Source of the DNA: Salipiger bermudensis HTCC2601
Lineage (GTDB): Bacteria > Pseudomonadota > Alphaproteobacteria > Rhodobacterales > Rhodobacteraceae
DNA length: 64,000 bases
Direction: 5' to 3'
NCBI RefSeq assembly: GCF_000153725.1
Contig: NZ_DS022276.1
Span: forward strand, 3,807,591-3,871,590
Shown here: one piece after another, positions 16,521 through 23,762 of the stretch
Layout of the letters: each line of letters opens with the position of its first letter
Position numbering within the stretch: position 1 is the stretch's first letter
The notes under the pieces: generated by a model
What the model was told of the DNA's origin: nothing
Databases searched by the model: none
The model's input: the letters and a program-made list of their open reading frames with translations, nothing else
Made by a program: the position numbers and the translations under genes

Positions 16521-17776
16521 GGCGCGGTCGAGGTGAATTTCGACACCGCCACGTCGATGCGGCTGGCCGAGGGCGGACGTCCGGCGTAGCGGCTGGCGAG
16601 GCTGAGCGGCCCGGCGGTGATCTGGAAATAATCGTAGTCGCGCGGCGCATCGAAGGCGCAGAGATACTGGAAATGCAGCCGGAAAAAGCGCCAGCGCAGC
16701 GCCTTCCAGCGTTCGGGGCTGAGCGCGCGGGTGAACTGGGCCGAGAACACCAGCGGCCAGCGCTTGTTTTCTGGTGCCACGCCCGAGACCGAGACCGGAT
16801 CGCAAAGCGCGAAGGCGCAGCCGTCGCCCGGGGCGGTGACGTCGACCCAGGTGAACTCGTCCCGGGCCGACAGGAAGGCGAGATCGGCGCGCAGCCGCCA
16901 CGCGTCGCGCAGGAAGGAGACCATCGGCACCACCTGCCCGAGGCTCAGGAAGGCCAGTCTCGGGCCGTGGTCGGGCACCCGCCCGTCCCGGAACAGGTCC
17001 GACAGGATGGAAACCGCCAGATGCGCGCCCGAGCTGTGGCCGACCACCAGAACCTCGTCCACGTCATCGCTCAGCGCGTCGGCAATCGCATCGGCGAAGC
17101 TGGCCATGCGCGCCTCGAGCTCGGGCGGGTTGGCGCCGCGATGCTGCGCCGAATAGGCGTAGTCGTGCATCAGGTAATAGGCGAAGAGCTTGCCGTCCCT
17201 GGCCTTGAACCAGCGCAGCAGCCAGACCGCCGCCGCGGCCCCCGCGACCAGCCCACCGATATCGGCGAGGACGCCCAGCCACGGGCGGAGGAGCCCCGCC
17301 GCCGAGACCATCGCCCAGAGCAGCAGCAGCGCCAGCACAAGCTGGCCAAGCAGCATCCCCACGGGGTAGAGCGCCGCGATCACCGGCCCCTTGCGCAGCC
17401 GCATCAGCCGCCTGAGTGCGCCGGTGGCGATGTACTCCCACGCGGTGCGGATCAGCTGGAGATAGGTGGCGGGGATGCTGGTCGACATGCTGTCCCGCAC
17501 GATATCGGACCAGACCAGAACTTCGACCTCTGCCGCGACCTCCGCGCCGTCGATGCGCGCCGCGACCTGCCAGCCGTAATGCCCGCCGCCAGCGCCGGGC
17601 GTCAGCGCAATCTCGTAGCCCGAGATCCGCGCCTGCTCGGCGCCTTCCTTGCGATAGAGCTCGCGGTAGCGGCGGGGATGGATAGGATCGTACCCCGGGA
17701 TGTAGAACAAGCGGCGGCGCCGCACCTCCTGCGCCGCCTCTGGCGCGGCTTCTGCCTGCGGGTCGTTGCCCATCAT
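16517..17776 (-). CDS. Membrane-anchored alpha/beta-hydrolase-like protein coupled to the P450
   Basis: A 419-residue protein I cannot assign to a named family. A charged N-terminal domain opens with RRRRLFYIPGYDPIHPRRYR, an oxyanion-type FYIPGYD segment. Two adjacent hydrophobic segments at about 133-160 and 165-188 follow. The C-terminal part carries the nucleophile elbow VVGHSSGAH (S248 the likely nucleophile). The layout suggests a serine hydrolase or lipase-like enzyme tethered by a membrane hairpin. Its TGA overlaps the P450 ATG, so both are made together. A joint role on a lipid or ester substrate is likely but unproven. SD-like GAGGGCAGGG precedes the ATG. Confidence 0.75.
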   Translation of the reverse strand: MMGNDPQAEAAPEAAQEVRRRRLFYIPGYDPIHPRRYRELYRKEGAEQARISGYEIALTPGAGGGHYGWQVAARIDGAEVAAEVEVLVWSDIVRDSMSTSIPATYLQLIRTAWEYIATGALRRLMRLRKGPVIAALYPVGMLLGQLVLALLLLWAMVSAAGLLRPWLGVLADIGGLVAGAAAAVWLLRWFKARDGKLFAYYLMHDYAYSAQHRGANPPELEARMASFADAIADALSDDVDEVLVVGHSSGAHLAVSILSDLFRDGRVPDHGPRLAFLSLGQVVPMVSFLRDAWRLRADLAFLSARDEFTWVDVTAPGDGCAFALCDPVSVSGVAPENKRWPLVFSAQFTRALSPERWKALRWRFFRLHFQYLCAFDAPRDYDYFQITAGPLSLASRYAGRPPSASRIDVAVSKFTSTAP

Positions 17777-17847
17777 CCCTGCCCTCTTTTCGCGATCCTG
17801 TCGCTAACAGACCGCGAGGGCAAGACTAAGGCCGGATCTTGGCCGCC

Positions 17848-18600
17848 TCAGCCCAGTTCGCCAAGCGCCGGGAAGGTCTCGAGCAGCCAGAAGGAGAAGG
17901 CCGAGAAGGCCCCGGTGAGCAGCGCGAGACCGACGGCGATGAGCAGCACGCCCATGACCTTTTCGATCAGCCCCATGTGGCGCTTGAGCCGGTTCATCAC
18001 CCCCATGGCGCGGCTCAGGAACACCGCCGCCAGCAGGAACGGCAGGCCGAGACCGGCGGCATAGACCGCGAGCAGCGCCGTGCCGCGCGCCACCGAGGCC
18101 TCGGAGGCGGCCATCGACAGGATCGCGCCAAGCTGCGGACCGATGCAGGGCGTCCAGCCGAAGGCAAAGGCCAGCCCGAGAATGTAGGCGCCGAAGGCCG
18201 AGCCGCCGGCATCGCCGGTCTCGATCCGCGCCTCGCGGTCGAGGAAGGGAATGCGGAAGACATGCAGGAAATGCAGCCCGAAGACGATCACCACCACGCC
18301 CGAGATCCGGGCCAGCAGGATCTGGTTCTGCAGGAAAAACATCCCCAGCCACGACGCGGTGAAACCGAGCAGCACGAAGACCGTGCTGAGCCCCAGCACG
18401 AAGAACAGCGCGGCGGTGAAGGCGCGCAAGCGTGCGCGGCCCCCCGCCTCCATCTCGGCGATCGAGACGCCGGACATGAAGGCGAGATACGGCGGCACGA
18501 TGGGCAGCACGCAGGGGCTCAGGAAAGAGATGATCCCCGCGGCGAGCGCCACGAACATGGCCGGCAAGAGGCTGGCGTCGATGAGGTCGATTCCGAACAT
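17848..18600 (-). CDS. ccdA: CcdA-family cytochrome c biogenesis / thiol-disulfide transmembrane protein
   Basis: A 250-residue membrane protein of DsbD-beta/CcdA type with about six helices. The conserved redox cysteines are C30 in SFLSPCVLPIVPP and C152 in GWTPCIGPQLG. CcdA carries electrons from cytoplasmic thioredoxin to periplasmic thiol proteins, for example those that reduce apocytochrome c for heme attachment. This fits a genome with c-type cytochromes, two of which are encoded at 44819-46180. The ATG at 18600 gives the normal N-terminus; codons upstream are not hydrophobic or family-like. Confidence 0.9.
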   Translation of the reverse strand: MFGIDLIDASLLPAMFVALAAGIISFLSPCVLPIVPPYLAFMSGVSIAEMEAGGRARLRAFTAALFFVLGLSTVFVLLGFTASWLGMFFLQNQILLARISGVVVIVFGLHFLHVFRIPFLDREARIETGDAGGSAFGAYILGLAFAFGWTPCIGPQLGAILSMAASEASVARGTALLAVYAAGLGLPFLLAAVFLSRAMGVMNRLKRHMGLIEKVMGVLLIAVGLALLTGAFSAFSFWLLETFPALGELG

Positions 18601-18693
18601 ATGCCTTCGATAGAAGATAACCCGGCCCGCGTCACGCGGCGCAGGGTCACATCCCCGTAGGCGCGTTGAAACGTGGCCCCGGCCGCGCAACGG

Positions 18694-18724
18694 AAAACGG
18701 CCCCGGAGGATCTCCGGGGCCGTT
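18694..18724 (-). terminator. Terminator of rne
   Basis: ACGGCCCCGGAG and CTCCGGGGCCGT form a 12-bp stem with a 3-nt loop, 27 bases after the rne stop. On the minus strand the stem is followed by TTTTCCG. Confidence 0.8.
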
Positions 18725-18750
18725 TGCAACATCGGTCCTGCGGGTCGGGC

Positions 18751-21708
18751 TCAGCGCCCGATCGACCACCAGCCGCGGCGCTTCGGCTTGTCGTCAGCCT
18801 CTGCATTGGCAGCCTCGGGCTCGGCTGTCTCGGAGACCGTTTCCGGCTCCGGAGCGGGCTCGGGCGCAGGCTCTGCCTCGGGGGCCGCGGGAGCGACCTC
18901 CTCGGACGCCTCCTCGACCACGGACGCAGCCTCCTCGGCCGGCTCCGGTGCCTGTGTCGGTGCCTCCGCGGCAGGCTCTGCCTCGGGCGCGGGTTGGCGC
19001 TCGGCCTCGACCGGTGCAGGCGCTTCGGCCTCGACCGTCTCGGGAACCTCGGCAACCTCTGCCTCGGGCTGGGCTTCGGACACCGCGGCGCCCTCGGCTT
19101 CCGGTGCGGGCGCGGCCACGTCTTCGGCGGCAGGTGCCGGCTCGGAGGCCTCGACCACGGCGGCGCCACTGGTCTCTGCCTCGGCGGGTGCAGCCTCGGT
19201 TTCGATGGCGTCTGTGGTTTCGGTCACCACGTCAGCCTTGGGCTTGCGCGAGCGCGACCGAGTGCGGGTCCGCTTGGGCTTGGCCGGAGCGTCGTCGGTC
19301 TCGGCCGCAGCGACCTCTTCGGTCGTTGCTTCGCCGGTCGTTTCGGTCGCCGCGTCGGACGGCGTGTCCGTGCCGGACTCACCATTGTCGCTATCGCCCT
19401 TGCCCGAGTCGTTGTCAGCGCCGTTCTCGGAGCCGTTCTCGCCCTCGCCGTTCGACTTCTTGGACCGCGAGCGGCGGCGGCGACGGCGGCGTTTCTTGGG
19501 CTTGCCCTCGTCGTCACCATTGTCACCGTTTTCGCCGCTGTCGCTGTTGTTCTCCGCGCCATTCTCGGTCTCGGAGCCGGTCGAGCCGCTGTCCTCGGTG
19601 CTCTCGTCCTCGTCTTCCTCGGCGAGCGCATCCTCGTCGATCTGGTCCATCAGCGAGGTATCGACCGACACCACCGGCGCCAGAACTTCGGCGACGTTGC
19701 GCGTGGCGGTCTTGAACTTCTCCATGGTGAAGTCCGGCGAGACCAGGTGCAGGTCGCCCTCGATGCGCACGGCCATGCCGTAACGCGCCTCGATCATCGC
19801 GACATGCTCACGCTTCTGGTTCATCAGGTAGTTGGCGATGCCCACCGGCACCTTCAGCAGCACCTCGCGCGAGCGGCGGCGCGTGCCCTCTTCCTCGACC
19901 TGGCGCAGGATGTTCAGCGCCATGTTGTCGTCCGAGCGCACGAGGCCGGTGCCGTGGCAAGCGTGGCAGGGCTGGGTCGTCGCCTCGATCATGCCGGGGC
20001 GCAGACGCTGGCGCGACATCTCCAGCAGGCCGAAGCCGGAGATCCGGCCAACCTGGATGCGGGCGCGATCGGTCTTGAGCTTGTCCTTGATCTTCTTCTC
20101 GACGGCGGCGTTGTTCTTGCGCTCTTCCATGTCGATGAAGTCGATCACGATCAGACCGGCGAGATCGCGCAGGCGCAGCTGGCGCGCCACCTCTTCGGCG
20201 GCCTCGAGGTTGGTCTTGAGCGCGGTCTCCTCGATCGAGCCTTCCTTGGTGGCACGGCCGGAGTTGACGTCGATCGCCACCAGCGCCTCGGTCACACCGA
20301 TGACGATGTAACCACCGGACTTGAGCTGCACGGTGGGGTTGAACATCGAGCTCAGGTAGCTCTCGACCTGATAGCGCGCGAAAAGCGGCATCGGGTCGAC
20401 GTAGTGCTTCACGTTCTTGGCGTGGGACGGCATGATCATCTTCATGAAGTCCTTGGCGATGCGGTAGCCGCGGTCGCCTTCCACGTGAACCTCGTCGATC
20501 TCGCGGTTGTACAGATCGCGGATCGAGCGCTTGATGAGGTCACCTTCCTCGTAGATCTTGGCCGGCGCGACGCTCTGCAGCGTGAGGGCGCGGATCTGCT
20601 CCCAAAGGCGTTGCAGGTATTCGTAGTCGCGCTTGATCTCGGTCTTGGTGCGCTTGGCACCGGCGGTCCGGATGATCAGGCCAGCGCCCTTGGGCACATC
20701 GATCTCGGTGGCGATCTGCTTGAGCTTGGAGCGGTCGGCGGCGTTGGTGATCTTGCGCGAGATGCCGCCGCCACGGGCGGTATTGGGCATCAGCACGCAG
20801 TAGCGACCGGCCAGCGACAGGTAGGTTGTCAGCGCCGCGCCCTTGTTGCCGCGCTCTTCCTTGACCACCTGCACCAGCATGATCTGGCGGACCTTGATGA
20901 CTTCCTGGATCTTGTACTTGCGTGGGCGCGGCTTGCGCTTGGGCCGGATCTCTTCCTCGGTGTCGTCATCGGCCACCGACTCGATGCTGTCCTCGGTGCC
21001 GGCATGGTCGTCGCCGTCATCGGTGTCATCGTCGTCGCTGTCATCCGCGTCGTCGTCGGACGTGTCTTGCGACACGGTCTCTTCGGCGGCCGGAGCGGAA
21101 GTGTCCTGCTCGGCGGGCTTGGCCACGGCCTCCTCGCCCGCTTGCGCAGGCTCGTCGGAGACGGGTGCATCCGCCGCGGCGACGGTGTCGGTCGCATCGG
21201 CGCTCACGGTTTCCGCCAGCGAGGACGGTGCGTCCTCGTCGGGGATCTCGTCCTCGCCGAGGTCGATGGTCTCCATGCCCTTGATCTCGGACGGATCGGC
21301 GCTGGCGGTCTTGTCCTCCGAGCGGGCCTTCTCGGCCTTGGACGAGGTGCGGGAGCGCGAGCGCCGCGACCGCGAACGCTTGGATTTGGGCTGGTCTTCC
21401 TCCTCCTCGGCCTCGGCGGCGAGCGCCGCCTCTTCTTCCATGAGGGCCTGACGGTCGGCGACCGGGATCTGGTAGTAATCGGGGTGGATCTCGGAGAACG
21501 CGAGGAACCCGTGGCGGTTGCCGCCGTAATCCACGAAGGCCGCCTGAAGCGAGGGCTCTACGCGGGTGACCTTCGCGAGATAGATATTGCCGGCGAGTTG
21601 CCGCTTGTTCTCCGATTCAAAGTCGAATTCCTCGACCTTGTTTCCGTCCACCACCACGACGCGGGTTTCCTCCGCGTGGGTGGCGTCGATGAGCATCTTC
21701 TTTGCCAT
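18751..21708 (-). CDS. rne: Ribonuclease E
   Basis: A 985-residue RNase E, the endonuclease that starts mRNA decay and processes stable RNAs. The start MAKKMLIDATHAEETRVV at 21708 matches the family; a GTG 15 bases upstream adds nothing. The S1 domain (about 35-300) is split by a low-complexity insert at about 85-265 with an Arg/Ser tract (111-120) and an Asp-rich tract (218-233). The catalytic aspartates are D480 in VAIDVNSG and D523 in VIDFIDM. The zinc-link is C581-x-x-C584. After about residue 690 the tail is disordered, rich in Ala/Glu/Pro/Val, with an arginine-rich RNA-binding patch ([14 protein letters not shown]). It ends in KPKRRGWWSIGR, probably a partner-binding site for degradosome assembly. 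A long untranslated leader may carry autoregulation. Confidence 0.95.
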   Translation of the reverse strand: MAKKMLIDATHAEETRVVVVDGNKVEEFDFESENKRQLAGNIYLAKVTRVEPSLQAAFVDYGGNRHGFLAFSEIHPDYYQIPVADRQALMEEEAALAAEAEEEEDQPKSKRSRSRRSRSRTSSKAEKARSEDKTASADPSEIKGMETIDLGEDEIPDEDAPSSLAETVSADATDTVAAADAPVSDEPAQAGEEAVAKPAEQDTSAPAAEETVSQDTSDDDADDSDDDDTDDGDDHAGTEDSIESVADDDTEEEIRPKRKPRPRKYKIQEVIKVRQIMLVQVVKEERGNKGAALTTYLSLAGRYCVLMPNTARGGGISRKITNAADRSKLKQIATEIDVPKGAGLIIRTAGAKRTKTEIKRDYEYLQRLWEQIRALTLQSVAPAKIYEEGDLIKRSIRDLYNREIDEVHVEGDRGYRIAKDFMKMIMPSHAKNVKHYVDPMPLFARYQVESYLSSMFNPTVQLKSGGYIVIGVTEALVAIDVNSGRATKEGSIEETALKTNLEAAEEVARQLRLRDLAGLIVIDFIDMEERKNNAAVEKKIKDKLKTDRARIQVGRISGFGLLEMSRQRLRPGMIEATTQPCHACHGTGLVRSDDNMALNILRQVEEEGTRRRSREVLLKVPVGIANYLMNQKREHVAMIEARYGMAVRIEGDLHLVSPDFTMEKFKTATRNVAEVLAPVVSVDTSLMDQIDEDALAEEDEDESTEDSGSTGSETENGAENNSDSGENGDNGDDEGKPKKRRRRRRRSRSKKSNGEGENGSENGADNDSGKGDSDNGESGTDTPSDAATETTGEATTEEVAAAETDDAPAKPKRTRTRSRSRKPKADVVTETTDAIETEAAPAEAETSGAAVVEASEPAPAAEDVAAPAPEAEGAAVSEAQPEAEVAEVPETVEAEAPAPVEAERQPAPEAEPAAEAPTQAPEPAEEAASVVEEASEEVAPAAPEAEPAPEPAPEPETVSETAEPEAANAEADDKPKRRGWWSIGR

Positions 21709-22205
21709 GTTGTCCGTCTGCACGGCGCAAGCTCGCTCCTCCCTGGCGGGTGGAGACGGGTTGCGGCGTGGCTTGTCTGGGCGAGTTGCGGCGCGCAGGC
21801 ACGGGAAGGCAATCTGCCTTCACCCGGGTGCCTCGTCTGCGTCGCACGCGTCATCGCGGTTCTTCTCCGACGCTCGTCCGCGTGTCGCGTCCGGCGCCTG
21901 TTTGCGGCCCGTCGCCGATGAGCGGTCCGGGCGGTCTTCGGTTGGCCTTGCGGCCCGATCGGTCTGCGCCGGGTCCTTTGTCGGGGACGCGCCGTCGCAG
22001 CGAAACTCTGTTGGCCAATGTCCAGCATCGGCCTGTCGGTCAGCATAGAGGATGGGGTGTGGAAAAGACAATATGGAATGTGAGCGTGGGCGGAGATGGC
22101 GGGCCCCGGCTGCGACAGGCCATGCAACTTCCCCGCCGCCCCCGCGTTGGACCCTCGAATGCCCGGAAACGGGCCTCTTGAAAGACAGACGGAAAGGAAC
22201 GGCAG
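21709..22205. promoter_or_regulatory. Divergent non-coding region between rne and the OsmC-family gene
   Basis: About 500 bp without a convincing gene. Possible reading frames here have no SD and an atypical Arg/Ala-rich composition. It must hold the rne promoter and a long rne leader on the minus strand, plus the OsmC promoter on the plus strand near an AT-richer patch at about 22045-22085. Long structured leaders mediating autoregulation are known for rne in other bacteria. No specific structure is proven here. Confidence 0.5.
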
Positions 22206-22631
22206 ATGATCAACAAATCCGCATCGGCGAACTGGAAAGGCGGCCTGCAAGACGGCACCGGCACGATCTCGACCGAGTCCGGCGTGCTCGACGAGGTGAA
22301 TTACGGCTTCAAGAAGCGTTTCGAGGGCGAGCCGGGCTCGAACCCCGAAGAACTGGTCGCCGCCGCCCACGCGAGCTGTTTCTCAATGGCGCTGAGCATG
22401 ATCCTCGGCGACGCCGGCTTCACGGCTGACGACATTTCCACCAAGGCGGTGGTGTCGCTGGAGAAGAAGGATGACGGCTTTGCCATCACCAAGAGCCACC
22501 TGACCGTTACCGCAAAGGTGCCGGACGCGACGGCGGAGGACTTTGCCAAGGCCGCCGAGACCGCCAAGGCCAATTGCCCGATCTCGAAGCTCCTCGATAC
22601 CGAGATCACCATGGACGCCACACTGGCGTGA
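22206..22631 (+). CDS. osmC: OsmC-family peroxiredoxin
   Basis: A 141-residue OsmC/Ohr-superfamily protein that reduces organic hydroperoxides with a cysteine pair. The peroxidatic cysteine is C58 in AAAHASCFSMALS and the resolving cysteine C124 in KANCPISKLL. The N-terminal NWKGGLQDGTGTIST segment and EGEPGSNPEELVAAA are closer to OsmC than to Ohr. SD AAAGGAAC lies upstream of the ATG. It converges on a hydroxyacid dehydrogenase gene, with hairpin element B between them. Confidence 0.9.
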   Translation: MINKSASANWKGGLQDGTGTISTESGVLDEVNYGFKKRFEGEPGSNPEELVAAAHASCFSMALSMILGDAGFTADDISTKAVVSLEKKDDGFAITKSHLTVTAKVPDATAEDFAKAAETAKANCPISKLLDTEITMDATLA

Positions 22632-22645
22632 CGCTCAGGGACGGA

Positions 22646-22766
22646 GGGGGCGCTGCCCCCTTCGCGCGCCGGGGCGCGCTCACCCCCGGGATATTTGTGG
22701 CCAGAAGAAATCAGGGGCGAAGCGCTCTTGGTTTCTTCTGGCCTTAAATATCCCCGCCGGAGGCCT
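22646..22766. repeat. Intergenic hairpin element, copy B
   Basis: The palindrome GGGGGCGCTGCCCCC (22646-22660) is followed by a GC hairpin (GCGCGCC/GGCGCGC) and a long inverted repeat. The arms of the long repeat are GGATATTTGTGGCCAGAAG and CTTCTGGCCTTAAATATCC. It is the same modular layout as the other copies, reversed relative to A. It fills the gap between convergent genes and could terminate both. Confidence 0.8.
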
Positions 22767-22778
22767 CCGACGGTGACG

Positions 22779-23648
22779 TCAGCCGAACGCCTTGAGGCGC
22801 TTGACGAGCGAGGAGGTGTCCCAGCGCCCGCCGCCCATCTGCTGCACGTCCTTGTAGAACTGGTCGACCAGCGCCGTGACCGGCAGGGCAGCGCCGATCT
22901 CTTCGCCGGTTGCGAGGCAGATGGCCAGATCCTTGCGCATCCAGTCGACCGCGAAGCCATGCTCGAACTGATCGTCGAGCATGGTCTCGTAGCGGTTCAC
23001 CATCTGCCATGACCCCGCGGCGCCGCCGCCGATCACGTCTACCACGGCGCGACCGTCGATGCCCGCCTTCTCGGCGAATGCCAGCCCCTCGGACAGCCCC
23101 TGCACGAGACCCGCGATGCAGATCTGGTTGACCATCTTGCATTTCTGCCCGGCGCCGCTGTCGCCGATGCGCTTGCAGAGCTTGGCATAGGCGTCGATCA
23201 CCGGCGCGGCGCGGTCGTAATCGGCCTGATCTCCGCCGCACATCACCACCAGCTGGCCGGTCTCGGCCCCGGCCTGACCGCCCGAGACCGGCGCGTCGAC
23301 GAACCCTGCGCCCTGCTCTTTCGCGATGGCGTAGAGCTCGAGGGTCACCATCGAGCTGACCGTGGTGTGGTCGACGAAGAGCGCGCCCTCGCCCATGCCG
23401 GCAAAAGCGCCGTCTTCGCCAAGGCAGACCGAGCGCAGGTCGTCATCGTTGCCGACGCAGGCCATGACGAACTCGGCCCCCGCCACGGCCTCGCGCGGGG
23501 TCGCGGCCATGGCGCCGCCATGCTCTGCCACCCATTTCTCCGCCTTGGCGGTGCTGCGGTTGTAGACCGTGACCTCGTGACCCGCCGCCATGTGGCCGGC
23601 CATCGGGTATCCCATCACCCCAAGACCCAGGAACGCGCATTTCGCCAT
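22779..23648 (-). CDS. NAD-binding beta-hydroxyacid dehydrogenase
   Basis: A 289-residue member of the 3-hydroxyisobutyrate dehydrogenase family. The Rossmann motif is FLGLGVMGYPMAGHM (6-20), the substrate loop DAPVSGGQAGAETG, and the catalytic lysine lies in GAGQKCKMVNQICIAG. The start at 23648 gives MAKCAFLGLGVMGYP, the normal N-terminus. It is not near valine-catabolic genes, unlike mmsB, so its substrate may be another small hydroxyacid such as tartronate, glyoxylate or 3-hydroxypropionate derivatives. Confidence 0.88.
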   Translation of the reverse strand: MAKCAFLGLGVMGYPMAGHMAAGHEVTVYNRSTAKAEKWVAEHGGAMAATPREAVAGAEFVMACVGNDDDLRSVCLGEDGAFAGMGEGALFVDHTTVSSMVTLELYAIAKEQGAGFVDAPVSGGQAGAETGQLVVMCGGDQADYDRAAPVIDAYAKLCKRIGDSGAGQKCKMVNQICIAGLVQGLSEGLAFAEKAGIDGRAVVDVIGGGAAGSWQMVNRYETMLDDQFEHGFAVDWMRKDLAICLATGEEIGAALPVTALVDQFYKDVQQMGGGRWDTSSLVKRLKAFG

Positions 23649-23686
23649 GGGTAAACCTCCCGTTATCGCTGTGCTTTGCACTTTGT

Positions 23687-23724
23687 CGCCGCTGCCCCGC
23701 CCCTTGGCAAGGGGGCGGCGGCGC
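23687..23724. other. GC-rich hairpin in a divergent intergenic region
   Basis: CGCCGCTGCCCCGCCCCTT pairs imperfectly with AAGGGGGCGGCGGCG around a short loop. It lies between the divergent dehydrogenase and acylase genes. It is not related to the six-copy element. It could be a leader structure or a regulator site; no function is shown. Confidence 0.3.
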
Positions 23725-23762
23725 GCTAAGCCCCGGAAAACCGGACAGCGGGGGTTTTCCCA

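Noticed and set aside
18673-21921. A 1082-codon open frame antisense to rne
   Set aside because: Composition is a repetitive Leu/Gly/Arg/Asp mix mirroring the acidic RNase E sequence. There is no SD or family motif.
21820-22071. A small gene in the rne-osmC divergent region
   Set aside because: Frames on both strands lack an SD and have shadow-like composition. A long rne leader plus promoters is the simpler reading.
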